From Aquincola tertiaricarbonis (GTDB taxonomy: Bacteria > Pseudomonadota > Gammaproteobacteria > Burkholderiales > Burkholderiaceae_C), in NCBI RefSeq assembly GCF_000969605.1, contig NZ_JZUE01000006.1, positions 1 through 64,000 on the forward strand: 64,000 nucleotides of DNA, given 5' to 3'. The notes below the pieces were generated by a model. It ran no database searches. It had not been told where the DNA came from and worked only from the letters and a program-made list of their open reading frames with translations. Shown here in pieces: positions 17,712 to 33,871 of the stretch (positions within the stretch are counted from its first letter, which is position 1; each line of letters starts with the position of its first letter). The translations under genes were made by a program, and so were the position numbers.

Positions 17712-17882
17712 TCAGCCGCCCTTCTTGGGGCGCTTGCCCGGGTTCTTCTTGCTGCGGGTGTGCGAGCCGCGCTCCAGGCTCACGCGCTGGCCGCCACCGC
17801 CACGGTTGACGTTGGTGCCCGGCGTGCCCGGCACGCGCGGGGTGGCCTTGCGGTCGGCTTCGGTTCTGATCTTGGTGGCCAT
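17712..17882 (-). CDS. Small basic protein, unknown function
   Basis: A 56-residue protein starting MATKIRTEADRKATPRVPG and ending SKKNPGKRPKKGG. A ribosome site (CAGGAG) lies seven bases before the ATG at 17882. It is rich in Lys, Arg and Gly with almost no hydrophobic residues, so it is probably disordered and able to bind nucleic acid. It is the first gene of a short minus-strand unit with the COG2509 flavoprotein, 51 bases downstream. I do not recognise a characterised family. Confidence 0.65.
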   Translation of the reverse strand: MATKIRTEADRKATPRVPGTPGTNVNRGGGGQRVSLERGSHTRSKKNPGKRPKKGG

Positions 17883-18278
17883 CGTTTGCTCCTGGCAATG
17901 AATCGTCGAACCCATGATTAGGCCACAAGGCCGCGGGCCGGCCTGCCGGCGGCTGCTGCGCCAGGCGCGGGCGCGGGCGGGCCCTCGCCACCCTGCACCG
18001 CGCCAGCCTGGTGCGCCCGCTCCACGCGTTGGCGCATGCCGGGCCCCAGATGCCGGGCACGAACGTTGCGTCCGGTTGCCGCGCCTGGCCACGGTAGCGT
18101 TGCCGCCGTCAGGCAGCTCCCTCCGCTGATGAAGGCGGAATACCGGACCCCGTTGCGGCCCCTGCGGCCGGCAGCGCCGGTGGTTCCTACTCCAATCAAC
18201 CCGTGCGACGGGTCGGCCGAGGCGCAGCACACCTGCACCGTCACGCCGCGGCCGCCCGCGCACCGTGCAGGATCAAGC
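17883..18278. other. 396-base intergenic region upstream of nirBD
   Basis: No gene is convincing here. It must hold divergent promoters for the small basic protein gene and nirBD. A short perfect hairpin (ACCCGT-GCG-ACGGGT) lies at 18199-18213. Because a NIT-ANTAR antiterminator is encoded behind nirBD, the transcribed part of this region is the place to look for its leader RNA, but I could not identify the paired hexaloop hairpins or a T-run terminator by eye. Confidence 0.5.
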
Positions 18279-21095
18279 ATGAAGATCGTTCTCGTCGGCC
18301 ACGGCATGGTGGGCCACAAGTTCCTGGAAAGCCTGGCCGAATCCGGCCTGACCGACCTCGAGGTCACCGTCCTGTGCGAGGAACCACGCGCCGCCTACGA
18401 CCGGGTGCACCTGTCGGAGTTCTTCAGCGGCAAGACGGCCGAGCAGCTGTCGCTGGTGGAGCCCGGCTTCTTCGAGCGCACCGGCTTCCGGCTGACGCTC
18501 GGTGCCCGCGCCGAGAAGGTGGACCGCCGTGCCCGCACCGTGACCACCGCCGACGGCAGCGTGCTGCCCTACGACAAGCTGGTGCTGGCCACCGGCTCCA
18601 GCCCCTTCGTGCCGCCGGTGCCGGGCCGCGACCGGCCGCACTGCTTCGTCTACCGCACCATCGAGGACCTGGAGGCGATGAAGGCCTCCGGCGCGGCCTC
18701 GCGCAGCGGCGTGGTGGTGGGCGGCGGCCTGCTGGGCCTGGAATGCGCCAAGGCGCTGTGCGACCTGGGCCTGCAGACGCACGTGGTGGAGTTCGCGCCG
18801 CGGCTGATGGCGGTGCAGGTGGACGAAGGCGGCGCCCGCGTGCTGCGCCACAAGATCGAGGCGCTGGGCGTGCAGGTGCACACCAGCCGCAACACGGTGG
18901 AGATCACCGACGGCGCCACCGCGCGCCACCGCATGGTGTATGCCGACGGCAGCTACCTCGAGACCGACATGATCGTGTTCTCCGCCGGCATCCGGCCGCG
19001 CGACGAGCTGGCGCGGCAGTGCGTGCTGGCCATCGGCCCGCGCGGCGGCGTGGTGATCGACAGCGCCTGCCGCACCAGCGACCCGCACGTCTATGCCATC
19101 GGCGAATGCGCCTCCTGGAACGAGCAGACCTTCGGCCTGGTGGCGCCGGGCTACGAGATGGCCCGCGTGGCCGCCGCGCACATCGCCGGCCGCGCCGATG
19201 CCGCGTTCGTCGGCGCCGACATGAGCACCAAGCTCAAGCTGATGGGCGTGGACGTGGCCAGCATCGGCGATGCGCATGGCCGCACGGCGCACAGCCGCAG
19301 CTGCGTCTACGTGGACGAGCGCCGGCAGGCCTACAAGAAGATCGTCATCAGCGACGACGGCAAGCAGCTGCTGGGCGCGGTGCTGGTGGGCGACGCGGCC
19401 GAGTACGGCACGCTGCTGCAGATGGCGCTGAACGGCGTGCCGCTGCCGGCCGAGCCCGAGTTCCTGATCCTGCCTTCCAGCGACGGCCAGCCCAGGGCCG
19501 GCATCGGCGTGGCGGCCCTGCCCGACAGCGCGCAGATCTGCTCCTGCAACAACGTGAGCAAGGGCCGCATCTGCGAAGCGGTGGGCGAAGGCGCCACCAG
19601 CATCGGCCAGATCAAGGCCTGCACCAAGGCCGGCGCCACCTGCGGCGGCTGCGTGCCGCTGGTCACGCAGGTGATGAAGATGGAGATGGGCCGGCGCGGC
19701 ATGGCGGTGAGCGACCATGTCTGCGAGCACTTCCCGCACTCGCGCCAGGCGCTGTACCACCTGGTGCGCGTGGGCAACATCCGCAGCTTCGGCGAGCTGC
19801 TGCAGCGCCATGGCAGCGGCCTGGGCTGCGACATCTGCAAGCCGGTGGCAGCCAGCATCTTCGCCAGCTGCTGGAACGAGTTCGTGCTGAAGAAGGACCT
19901 GGCGCCGCTGCAGGACAGCAACGACTACTTCCTGGGCAACATCCAGAAGGACGGCACCTATTCCGTGGTGCCGCGCATGGCCGGCGGCGAGGTGACGCCC
20001 GACGGGCTGATCGCCGTGGGCCAGGTGGCGAAGAAGTACGGCCTGTATACCAAGGTGACGGGCGGCCAGCGGCTGGACCTGTTCGGCGCCCGGCTGGAGC
20101 AGCTGCCCGCCATCTGGGAGGAGCTGATCGCCGCCGGCTTCGAATCCGGCCATGCCTATGGCAAGAGCCTGCGCACGGTCAAGAGCTGCGTGGGCAGCAC
20201 CTGGTGCCGCTACGGCGTGGGCGACAGCGTGGGCCTGGCCGTGATGCTGGAGAACCGCTACAAGGGCCTGCGGGCGCCGCACAAGATCAAGTTCGGCGTC
20301 TCCGGCTGCACCCGCGAATGCGCCGAGGCCCAGGGCAAGGACGTAGGCATCATCGCCACCGACAAGGGCTGGAACCTCTACGTGTGCGGCAATGGCGGCA
20401 TGAAGCCGCGCCATGCCGAGCTGCTGGCCAGCGACCTGGACGAGGCCACGCTGGTGAAGCTGGTCGACCGCTTCCTGATGTTCTACGTGCGCACCGCCGA
20501 CCGGCTGCAGCGCACCAGCACCTGGCGCGACAACCTGGAAGGCGGCCTGGACTACCTGAAGGACGTGGTGGTGAACGACAGCCTGGGCCTGGCCGCCGAG
20601 CTGGAAGCGCAGATGCAGCAGGTGGTGGACACCTACCAGTGCGAGTGGAAGACGGCCGTGACCGACCCCGCCACCCGCAAGCGCTTCGTGGCGGCGGTGA
20701 ACGAGGCCGCGCCCGCCGAAGCGGCAGCGGATGCAGCCGACGCCGCCGAGGCCGAAGGCTGGACCGCCGTCTGCGCGGTGGACGACATCCTGCCCGATGC
20801 GGGCGTGCGCGCCGTGGTGCAGCAGCGGCCGGTGGCGGTGTTCCGCATCGGTGCCGACCGGTACCACGCCATCGACGACGTGGACCCCAAGTCGGGCGCC
20901 AGCGTGCTGTCGCGCGGGCTGGTGGGCAACCTGGGCGAGCGCATCGTCGTGGCCTCGCCGCTGTACAAGAACCACTTCGACCTGCGCAGCGGCGAATGCA
21001 TCGAGGCGCCGGAGCATTCGGTGCGCGCCCATGCGGTGCGGGTGGAAGGCGGGCGGGTGCTGGTGGCGCTGAAAGCGCTGGAGACGCTGGCCTGA
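18279..21095 (+). CDS. nirB: Assimilatory nitrite reductase, NirB-NirD fusion
   Basis: A 938-residue NAD(P)H nitrite reductase reducing nitrite to ammonium in the cytoplasm. Order: FAD/NAD(P)-binding reductase (residues 1-about 400, starting MKIVLVGHGMVGHKFLE); a BFD-like [2Fe-2S] domain from C421/C423 to ATCGGC; nitrite/sulfite reductase halves with siroheme/[4Fe-4S] cysteines C637, C643, C677 and C681; and, from about 827 to the end, a NirD-type Rieske-fold domain (GWTAVCAVDDILPDAG...). That last domain lacks Rieske Cys/His ligands, as is normal for NirD. The frame is open upstream to 18036, but the ATG at 18279 gives the standard start. No nitrate reductase or nitrate transporter gene is in view. 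Confidence 0.95.
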   Translation: MKIVLVGHGMVGHKFLESLAESGLTDLEVTVLCEEPRAAYDRVHLSEFFSGKTAEQLSLVEPGFFERTGFRLTLGARAEKVDRRARTVTTADGSVLPYDKLVLATGSSPFVPPVPGRDRPHCFVYRTIEDLEAMKASGAASRSGVVVGGGLLGLECAKALCDLGLQTHVVEFAPRLMAVQVDEGGARVLRHKIEALGVQVHTSRNTVEITDGATARHRMVYADGSYLETDMIVFSAGIRPRDELARQCVLAIGPRGGVVIDSACRTSDPHVYAIGECASWNEQTFGLVAPGYEMARVAAAHIAGRADAAFVGADMSTKLKLMGVDVASIGDAHGRTAHSRSCVYVDERRQAYKKIVISDDGKQLLGAVLVGDAAEYGTLLQMALNGVPLPAEPEFLILPSSDGQPRAGIGVAALPDSAQICSCNNVSKGRICEAVGEGATSIGQIKACTKAGATCGGCVPLVTQVMKMEMGRRGMAVSDHVCEHFPHSRQALYHLVRVGNIRSFGELLQRHGSGLGCDICKPVAASIFASCWNEFVLKKDLAPLQDSNDYFLGNIQKDGTYSVVPRMAGGEVTPDGLIAVGQVAKKYGLYTKVTGGQRLDLFGARLEQLPAIWEELIAAGFESGHAYGKSLRTVKSCVGSTWCRYGVGDSVGLAVMLENRYKGLRAPHKIKFGVSGCTRECAEAQGKDVGIIATDKGWNLYVCGNGGMKPRHAELLASDLDEATLVKLVDRFLMFYVRTADRLQRTSTWRDNLEGGLDYLKDVVVNDSLGLAAELEAQMQQVVDTYQCEWKTAVTDPATRKRFVAAVNEAAPAEAAADAADAAEAEGWTAVCAVDDILPDAGVRAVVQQRPVAVFRIGADRYHAIDDVDPKSGASVLSRGLVGNLGERIVVASPLYKNHFDLRSGECIEAPEHSVRAHAVRVEGGRVLVALKALETLA

Positions 21096-21140
21096 AGAAG
21101 AATGGCGGCTGGCAACCGCCTGAAGTCCTGGAGTGTGTGC

Positions 21141-22442
21141 ATGCCCGAGCCGGCCGAAGAACTGTCCGTATCGCAGCTGGTGCTGCAGGCCAAGCAGCTG
21201 GAGATCGACGCGGTGCGGCAGCTGGCCGGCCGCGCCGAGCTGGTGGATGCCATCGGCCACCTGATCCACGGCCTGCAGCGCGAGCGCGGCGCCACCAGCA
21301 TCTTCCTGGCCTCGGGCGGCCAGCGCTTTGCCGATGTGCGCGAGCAGGCCATGGCCGAGGCCGACGAGGCCGACCGCCAGCTGCGCCGGCTGCTGGCGCT
21401 GCAGCTGCAACCGGCCCAGGGCCCCACCGCGCCGATGCTGTCGCTCATCGCCTGGGTGCTGCTGGGCCTGCAGTCGCTGCCGGCGCTGCGGGGGCAGGTG
21501 CAGCGCCGGCAGATGGAGGCGGCCGATTCGGTGGCCGCCTACAGCCGGCTGATCGCCGGGCCGGTGGAGCTGATCTTCCACATTGCCGATGCGGCCCGGC
21601 TGCCCGGGGCTTCTCGGCTGCTGGTGGCGCTGCTGCACCTGGTGCAGGCCAACGAGGCCGCTGGCCAGGAAAGGGCACTGGGTGCGGTGCTGTTCGCCTC
21701 CGGCCGCTGCGCCGAGGCCTTGCAGCAGCGGGTGATGCACCTGATCGACGCGCAGGACCGCAGCCTGCAGGTCTTCGCCGACTTCGCCGACGAGGCGCTG
21801 CGCGCCGATTGGGAAGCGCAGCAGCTCACGCCCGATGCCGCGCGGCTGGAGCGGCTGCGCCGCATGCTGTCCACTGCACGGCCGGAAGCACCGCTGGACA
21901 GCCGCCACAGCCAGGCCTGGTTCGACGCCTGCAGCGCCCGCATCGACAGCCTGTGGCAGCGGGTGCTGGCCGTCATCGGCCAGCTGCGCGCCGAATGCGA
22001 GGCGCAGCGGTTGCGCGCCGAGCAGGCGCTGCAGGATTCCGAAGGCCTGCTGCAGGGCCTGCGCAGCCACCCGCCGCAGCATGCGGATGCGGTGGCCCGC
22101 TTCTTCGACAGCCGCCACCGCCCCGAGGCCGCGCCCGGCCTGCCCGACGCCACACTCACGCCCGCCGGCGAGAGCCATGCGCTGATGGAACTGCTGCAGG
22201 CGCAGGCGGCGCGGCTGGCCGCGATGGAAGCCGAGCTCGACACCGCCCGCCGCACGCTGCATGAGCGCAAGGTGATCGAGCGCGCCAAGGGCGTGCTGAT
22301 GTCGCGCATGGGCATGACCGAGGAGGCCGCCTTCCGCGCGCTGCAGAAGACCTCAATGGACCAGAACCGCCGGCTGCTGGACGTGGCCGAGGCCACGCTG
22401 TCGCTGCCGGACTTCGCGTTTGCGCCGGCGCGCGCGACTTGA
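21141..22442 (+). CDS. NIT-ANTAR transcription antiterminator, NasR-like
   Basis: A 433-residue protein with an N-terminal helical nitrate/nitrite-sensing (NIT) domain (about residues 20-290, with the telltale LIHGLQRERGATSIFLASGG) and a C-terminal ANTAR RNA-binding domain (LHERKVIERAKGVLMSRMGMTEEAAFRALQKTSMDQNRRL). In Klebsiella NasR, nitrate binding to NIT lets ANTAR bind a leader RNA and prevent termination. Start 21141 is preferred because GGAG lies seven bases upstream; 21102 is a weaker in-frame alternative. It follows nirBD by 45 bases, so it is probably cotranscribed with its own target. Confidence 0.88.
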   Translation: MPEPAEELSVSQLVLQAKQLEIDAVRQLAGRAELVDAIGHLIHGLQRERGATSIFLASGGQRFADVREQAMAEADEADRQLRRLLALQLQPAQGPTAPMLSLIAWVLLGLQSLPALRGQVQRRQMEAADSVAAYSRLIAGPVELIFHIADAARLPGASRLLVALLHLVQANEAAGQERALGAVLFASGRCAEALQQRVMHLIDAQDRSLQVFADFADEALRADWEAQQLTPDAARLERLRRMLSTARPEAPLDSRHSQAWFDACSARIDSLWQRVLAVIGQLRAECEAQRLRAEQALQDSEGLLQGLRSHPPQHADAVARFFDSRHRPEAAPGLPDATLTPAGESHALMELLQAQAARLAAMEAELDTARRTLHERKVIERAKGVLMSRMGMTEEAAFRALQKTSMDQNRRLLDVAEATLSLPDFAFAPARAT

Positions 22443-22487
22443 TAGCGCCGTTTTGATCTGATCACAGACTCCCCCACTTTCTTGTCG

Positions 22488-22514
22488 GTGTCCGTGGCCG
22501 GACACTGGCCACGG
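22488..22514. promoter_or_regulatory. Two overlapping inverted repeats before the amidohydrolase operon
   Basis: GTGTCCG-TGGC-CGGACAC (22488-22505) and CCGTGGCC-N7-GGCCACGG (22492-22499 with 22507-22514) are both perfect and share bases, so as RNA they would be mutually exclusive hairpins and as DNA an operator-like site. They lie 56 bases before the amidohydrolase start. Confidence 0.45.
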
Positions 22515-22569
22515 GCATCACGAGACGACGCCCGAGCGAGGCGGCGCAAAAGCCGACCGTGGAGACAAG

Positions 22570-23580
22570 ATGGGTCAGACCAACAACTACCTGCCGGTGC
22601 GCGACGACTGGCTGGAATCCCGCCAGGAAGACGTCCTCGAACCCGACCTGGCCATCATCGACGCCCATCACCACTTCTACGACCGGCCCGGCTGGCGCTA
22701 CCTCGATGAGGACTACCGCGCCGACGCTGCCTCGGGCCATGCGGTGCAGGCCTCCGTCTACATGCAGGCGCTCACGCGCTATCGCACCGACGGGCCAGTG
22801 GCCTGCCAGCCCGTCGGCGAGACCGCGTATGTGGCGGCGGTCACCGAGAACCGCGGCCCCGTCCGGGTGGCCGCCGGCATCGTCGGCCATGCCGACCTGC
22901 GGCTCGGCGATGCGGTGCAGGGCGTGCTGGAGGCCCACATCGCGGCCGGCCGGGGCCGCTTCCGGGGCATCCGCCACCTGACGACCTGGGACGCCGACAC
23001 CTCGCTCGCCAACCCGGCCACCGCCGCGCCTGCCGGCCTGCTGTTGGACAGCGCGTACCGCGCGGGGCTGGCGCAACTGGCACCGCTGGGCCTGTCGTAC
23101 GACGCCTGGCTGTTCTTCCCGCAGCTGACCGAGCTGCTGGCCACCGCACAGGCCTTTCCCGACACCACCATCGTCGTGAACCATTGCGGCGGCATCGTCC
23201 GCATCGGCGCCTATCAGGGCCGTGAGGAGGAGGTGTTCCGCCGCTGGCGCGATGCCATGGGCGCGCTGGCCCGGCTGCCGAACGTGCACGTCAAGCTGGG
23301 CGGGCTGGGCATGCGGATCAACGGCTTCGGCTTCGAGGCGCTGCCGGTCGCGCCTTCGTCGGAACACCTCGCCCGCCACTGGAAGCCGTGGATCGAGACC
23401 TGCATCGAAGCCTTCGGCGTCGAACGCTGCATGTTCGAGAGCAATTTCCCGGTCGACAAGGGTTCCTGCAGCTACCACGTCGTCTGGAACGCCTTCAAGC
23501 GCCTGGCCGCCGGCTGCAGCCCCGACGAGAAGCAGGCGCTGTTCTCGGGCACGGCCAAGCGCGTGTACCGCCTGGACTGA
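22570..23580 (+). CDS. Amidohydrolase 2-family metal-dependent hydrolase
   Basis: A 336-residue TIM-barrel hydrolase of the amidohydrolase-2 (PF04909-like) family, which includes lactonases, decarboxylases and dicarboxylate hydrolases. The metal-binding HxH motif is in IIDAHHHFYD (residues 29-38). Later barrel residues include H in IVVNHCGG and the terminal D in MFESNFPVDKG. The ribosome site GGAG precedes the ATG. It leads an operon with a Bug receptor and a CaiB-type CoA transferase, pointing to catabolism of an imported carboxylate or lactone (inference). Confidence 0.82.
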   Translation: MGQTNNYLPVRDDWLESRQEDVLEPDLAIIDAHHHFYDRPGWRYLDEDYRADAASGHAVQASVYMQALTRYRTDGPVACQPVGETAYVAAVTENRGPVRVAAGIVGHADLRLGDAVQGVLEAHIAAGRGRFRGIRHLTTWDADTSLANPATAAPAGLLLDSAYRAGLAQLAPLGLSYDAWLFFPQLTELLATAQAFPDTTIVVNHCGGIVRIGAYQGREEEVFRRWRDAMGALARLPNVHVKLGGLGMRINGFGFEALPVAPSSEHLARHWKPWIETCIEAFGVERCMFESNFPVDKGSCSYHVVWNAFKRLAAGCSPDEKQALFSGTAKRVYRLD

Positions 23581-23692
23581 ACCCTCCCTTCCGGCCGTTG
23601 GCCCCTGCCCCGGCGCCCTCCCCGACCGAGCGCCGTCCCCCGCGGAACCCACGTCGTCACGGTCGACTGAACATCACCCAAGGACCACCACC

Positions 23693-24664
23693 ATGACTCG
23701 ATTGCAACGCCGCCGCTTCGCCGCCCTGCTCCTTGCCCTGACGGGCGCCGGCAGCGCATTCGCGCAGGCCTACCCCGCCAAACCCATCTCCGTCGTCGTG
23801 CCCTACGCGGTGGGCGGCACCACCGACATCGTCGCCCGCATCGTCACCGCCCAGATCGGCAACAGCCTGGGTCAGACGCTGGTCGTCGAGAACAAGGCCG
23901 GCGGCGGCGGCAACATCGGCTGGGGAACCGTGGCGCGCGCCGCGCCCGATGGCTACACGCTGCTGACCACCGAGATGTCGTTCACCATCGCGCCGTCGCT
24001 GGGCATCAAGCAGCCCTTCGATGCGTCCAAGGACTTCACGCACGTCGTCACGGCTGCCTCGGCGCCGCACGTGCTGGTCATCAACCCCGGCGTGCCGGCC
24101 AAGACGGTGCAAGAATTCATCGCCGTGGCCAAGGCCAGCCCGGGCAAGTTCAACTACGGCTCCGGTGGCAATGGCACCAACACCCACCTGGGCGGCGAAC
24201 TGTTCAAGAACGCGGCCGGCGTGGACCTCGTGCACGTGCCGTACAAGGGGGCGGGCGCGGTGCTGCAGGACCTGATGGGCGGCCAGGTGCAGGCGCTGGT
24301 CACGTCCTTGCCGACGGCGCTTCCCCACATCCGCTCGGGCAAGCTGCGGGCGTTGATGGTCACCAGCGACAAGCGCTCACCCCTGCTGCCGGATGTGCCG
24401 TCGGCCAAGGAAGCGGGTCTGCCCAAGGTGGTGATGGACTTCTGGGTCGGCTTTGCGGTGCCCGCCGCCACGCCGCAACCGGTGGTGGACAAGCTCAACA
24501 AGGCCGTCACGGATGCATTGGCTTCTGCCGATGGACGCCGGCTGCTGGCCGAGCAGGGCCTGGAGCCGGCGTCGAACACGCCCGCCCAGGCGGCGCAGCT
24601 GGTTCAGGGCGAGATGAAGCGCTGGGGCGCCGTGGTGAAGGCCGCCGGCATCAAGGCCGATTGA
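23693..24664 (+). CDS. Bug/TctC-family solute-binding protein
   Basis: A 323-residue periplasmic receptor with a signal peptide (MTRLQRRRFAALLLALTGAG, cleaved near AFAQA) and the Bug opening YPAKPISVVVPYAVGGTTDIVARIV followed by NKAGGGGNIG. The twin-arginine-like RRR in the leader is not followed by the rest of a Tat motif. No TctA/TctB partner is present. It lies 112 bases behind the amidohydrolase and 13 before the CoA transferase, all on the same strand. Confidence 0.9.
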   Translation: MTRLQRRRFAALLLALTGAGSAFAQAYPAKPISVVVPYAVGGTTDIVARIVTAQIGNSLGQTLVVENKAGGGGNIGWGTVARAAPDGYTLLTTEMSFTIAPSLGIKQPFDASKDFTHVVTAASAPHVLVINPGVPAKTVQEFIAVAKASPGKFNYGSGGNGTNTHLGGELFKNAAGVDLVHVPYKGAGAVLQDLMGGQVQALVTSLPTALPHIRSGKLRALMVTSDKRSPLLPDVPSAKEAGLPKVVMDFWVGFAVPAATPQPVVDKLNKAVTDALASADGRRLLAEQGLEPASNTPAQAAQLVQGEMKRWGAVVKAAGIKAD

Positions 24665-24677
24665 TCAGGAGACGACC

Positions 24678-25880
24678 GTGTCAACCAAGCCCCTGCATGG
24701 CATCCGGGTGCTCGACCTGACCAACGTGCTGGCCGGCCCCTTCGCCTGCCACCAGCTGGCACACATGGGCGCCGACGTGATCAAGGTCGAGACCGTGGGC
24801 ACCGGCGATCTGGCGCGTCAGCTCGGCGGCGACGTGACGCTGAGCAAGCGGAACATGGGCGTGTCCTTCCTGGCCCAGAACCCGGGCAAGCGCTCCCTGA
24901 CGCTGAACCTCAAGCACGCCAGCGGCAAGGCGGTGTTCCGCCGCCTGGTACGCACGGCCGACGTCGTGATGGAGAACTTCCGCCCTGGCGTGATGGACCG
25001 GCTGGGGCTGGGCCATGCCGAGCTGATGAAGGAGAACACACGCCTGGTGTACTGCGCGATCTCCGGCTTCGGCCAGGATGGGCCGCTGCGCGACCTGCCT
25101 GCGTATGACCAGATCATCCAGGGCATGTCGGGGATCATGAGCGTGACCGGCGCGCCCGAGAACGCGCCCTACCGCGTCGGTTATCCGGTCGCCGACACCA
25201 TCGGCGGCATCACGGCCGCCTTTGCGGTGGCCGCTGCGCTGGCCGATCGCCGGCGCACCGAAGGCGTGTTCATCGACGTCTCGATGCTGGAGGCCGCGAT
25301 GGCCACGATGGGATGGGCCGTGTCCAACCACCTGATCGCCGATCGCGACCCACAGCCCATGGGCAACGACAACGTCACGGCCAGCCCTTCGGGCACGTTC
25401 AAGACCGGGCACGGACTGCTGAACATCGCCGCCAATAAGCAGGAGCAGTTCGAAGCGGTCTGCACCGTGCTGGGCCACCCGCAATGGGCACAGGACCCGC
25501 GCTTCGTCGACCGCCACGCACGCCTGGCCCACCGCGAAGACTTGCGCACGCTGATGGAGCAGGCGATGGCCGGCGAGTCGGCCGAGGTCTGGTGGGCTCG
25601 ACTCAACGATGCGGGTGTGCCCGCCGGGCCGGTGTACACCGTGCCCCAGGCGCTGGCCCATCCGCAGATCGCCGGGCGCGGCATGCTGGCCACCTTCAAG
25701 GACGCACCCGGCGTGGGCCGCGACATCCGCGTGGTGCGCACCGGCTTCAAGCTCAATGGCCAGGCGCCGTCGGTGGACACACCGCCACCGCTGCTGGGCC
25801 AGCACAACGACGAGATCCTTGCGGAGCTGGGCTGCACCCCCGCGGAGATCCAGGCGTTGAAGGGTGAACGGATCGTTTGA
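24678..25880 (+). CDS. CaiB/BaiF family (family III) CoA transferase
   Basis: A 400-residue family III CoA transferase that moves CoA between carboxylic acids. N-terminal LHGIRVLDLTNVLAGPFACHQLAHMGADVIKVE is typical. The catalytic aspartate is expected in the region around residues 160-175, where the chain reads YRVGYPVADTIGG. Start is GTG with CAGGAG upstream. It presumably activates the acid supplied by the neighbouring receptor and hydrolase. A LysR gene converges on it, 32 bases away. Confidence 0.88.
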   Translation: MSTKPLHGIRVLDLTNVLAGPFACHQLAHMGADVIKVETVGTGDLARQLGGDVTLSKRNMGVSFLAQNPGKRSLTLNLKHASGKAVFRRLVRTADVVMENFRPGVMDRLGLGHAELMKENTRLVYCAISGFGQDGPLRDLPAYDQIIQGMSGIMSVTGAPENAPYRVGYPVADTIGGITAAFAVAAALADRRRTEGVFIDVSMLEAAMATMGWAVSNHLIADRDPQPMGNDNVTASPSGTFKTGHGLLNIAANKQEQFEAVCTVLGHPQWAQDPRFVDRHARLAHREDLRTLMEQAMAGESAEVWWARLNDAGVPAGPVYTVPQALAHPQIAGRGMLATFKDAPGVGRDIRVVRTGFKLNGQAPSVDTPPPLLGQHNDEILAELGCTPAEIQALKGERIV

Positions 25881-25912
25881 ACCCGGTCCCGTGCGCCGCC
25901 GCACCGGCAAGG

Positions 25913-26794
25913 TCACCGCTTCACGACCGCCTTGCGCGCCGCCTGCACCAGCGCCTTGATCAGGCGCGTGCGCACCGAGGCGCGCGGCCAGATGACCCCC
26001 AGGCGCCGCCGGTAAGGGTCGTCGACGGGGATGCGTGCGACCCGCAAGCCCCGCAGCCAGGGCACTGACGCGTCGGGCGCCAGCGACACGCCCAGGCCGC
26101 GGTCGACCAGCATGGCGATGGCAGGCAGCGAGCTGAGCGTGAAGCGCTGGCGCGGCACGATGCCGGCCTTGCGCAGGAACATGTCGGCCTGCTTGCCGCC
26201 ACTGAGCGCGCGGTCGTAGCGGATGAACGGCTCTTCGCGCAGCAGCGCAAGGGCATCCCGGCCGGCCCAGCGCGGCGGCGCCATGACCACGAGCGGCTCA
26301 TCGGTCAACTCATCCCATTGCAGGGTCTTGGGCAACTGGAAGGGCGGGTGCAGCGAGATGGCCACGTCCAGCTCACCGCGAAGCACGGCGTCATACAGGT
26401 CGCTGGAGACACCCGAGCGGATGGTGACCGCGGCGTCGGGATAAGCGGCGACGAAGCCGGCGAGCACCGCCGGCATCACGCTGTGCAGGGCGGTGTTGAT
26501 GGCGCCGAGCCGCAGTTCGCCGGTGGCAGCCTCGTCGCTGAGCGCGGCCTTCAGGTCGCCGATCTCCTGCAGCACCCTGCCCGCACGCGCAGCCAATGCA
26601 TGACCTGCCTCGGTCAGCGCCACGGTGCGGCCCGCGCGCACCACCAGCCGCACGCCCAGCTCGCGCTCGAGCAGCTTCAGCTGGTGCGCCACGGCGGCGG
26701 GCGTGATGTCCAGGCGGCGCGCGGCCTCGGACATCGAGCCTGCTTCGACGACGAGAAGAAAGGTGCTGAAGTAGGCGGTTTCCACGGCGGCCAT
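25913..26794 (-). CDS. LysR-family regulator
   Basis: A 293-residue LysR regulator beginning MAAVETAYFSTFLLVVEAGSM, with the helix-turn-helix in MSEAARRLDITPAAVAHQLKLLERELGVRL. The start at 26794 gives the family N-terminus; an in-frame start at 26848 would add an unlikely Ser/Arg leader. It converges on the CoA transferase gene and is divergent from the poly-HAMP kinase. It could control the amidohydrolase operon, but its position gives no shared promoter with it, so the target is open. Confidence 0.85.
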   Translation of the reverse strand: MAAVETAYFSTFLLVVEAGSMSEAARRLDITPAAVAHQLKLLERELGVRLVVRAGRTVALTEAGHALAARAGRVLQEIGDLKAALSDEAATGELRLGAINTALHSVMPAVLAGFVAAYPDAAVTIRSGVSSDLYDAVLRGELDVAISLHPPFQLPKTLQWDELTDEPLVVMAPPRWAGRDALALLREEPFIRYDRALSGGKQADMFLRKAGIVPRQRFTLSSLPAIAMLVDRGLGVSLAPDASVPWLRGLRVARIPVDDPYRRRLGVIWPRASVRTRLIKALVQAARKAVVKR

Positions 26795-27049
26795 TGTCGA
26801 GCCGGCGTGACGTTCGGAACGGGGTCTGCTGCGGGTGCTGCTGCTCACCCCGGGGCGCTGAAGCGCGTGTCAGACACGTCCTACAACGCAGACGCACGAT
26901 TGCCGATTGGCGCCGTCGCGGCCGTCTGACAGATTTCGTTATCTGAAAAATGGGGCGGAGACCATGCCGAGCGGGACGACAAGCATGCGAGGGGCGCTGC
27001 TGCGGCAGCGTGCGCGGGATGGAGACATGGCGCGCGGGAGGACACCGCA
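26795..27049. other. 255-base divergent intergenic region before the poly-HAMP kinase
   Basis: No gene seen. It contains a 13-base palindrome CGTGTCAGACACG (26866-26878), and a GGAGG ribosome site just before the kinase ATG. An AT-richer patch around 26930-26950 (ATTTCGTTATCTGAAAAATGG) is the best place for a promoter, though no clear -35/-10 pair can be defended. Confidence 0.4.

Positions 27050-33867
<6,818 letters not shown>

Positions 33868-33871
<4 letters not shown>

Noticed and set aside
18203-22264. Open frames of about 1330-1350 codons in other frames over nirBD and the NIT-ANTAR gene
   Set aside because: Composition is Arg/Ala/Gly- or His/Ala-rich with no motifs, while the accepted frames show complete NirBD and NIT-ANTAR domains.
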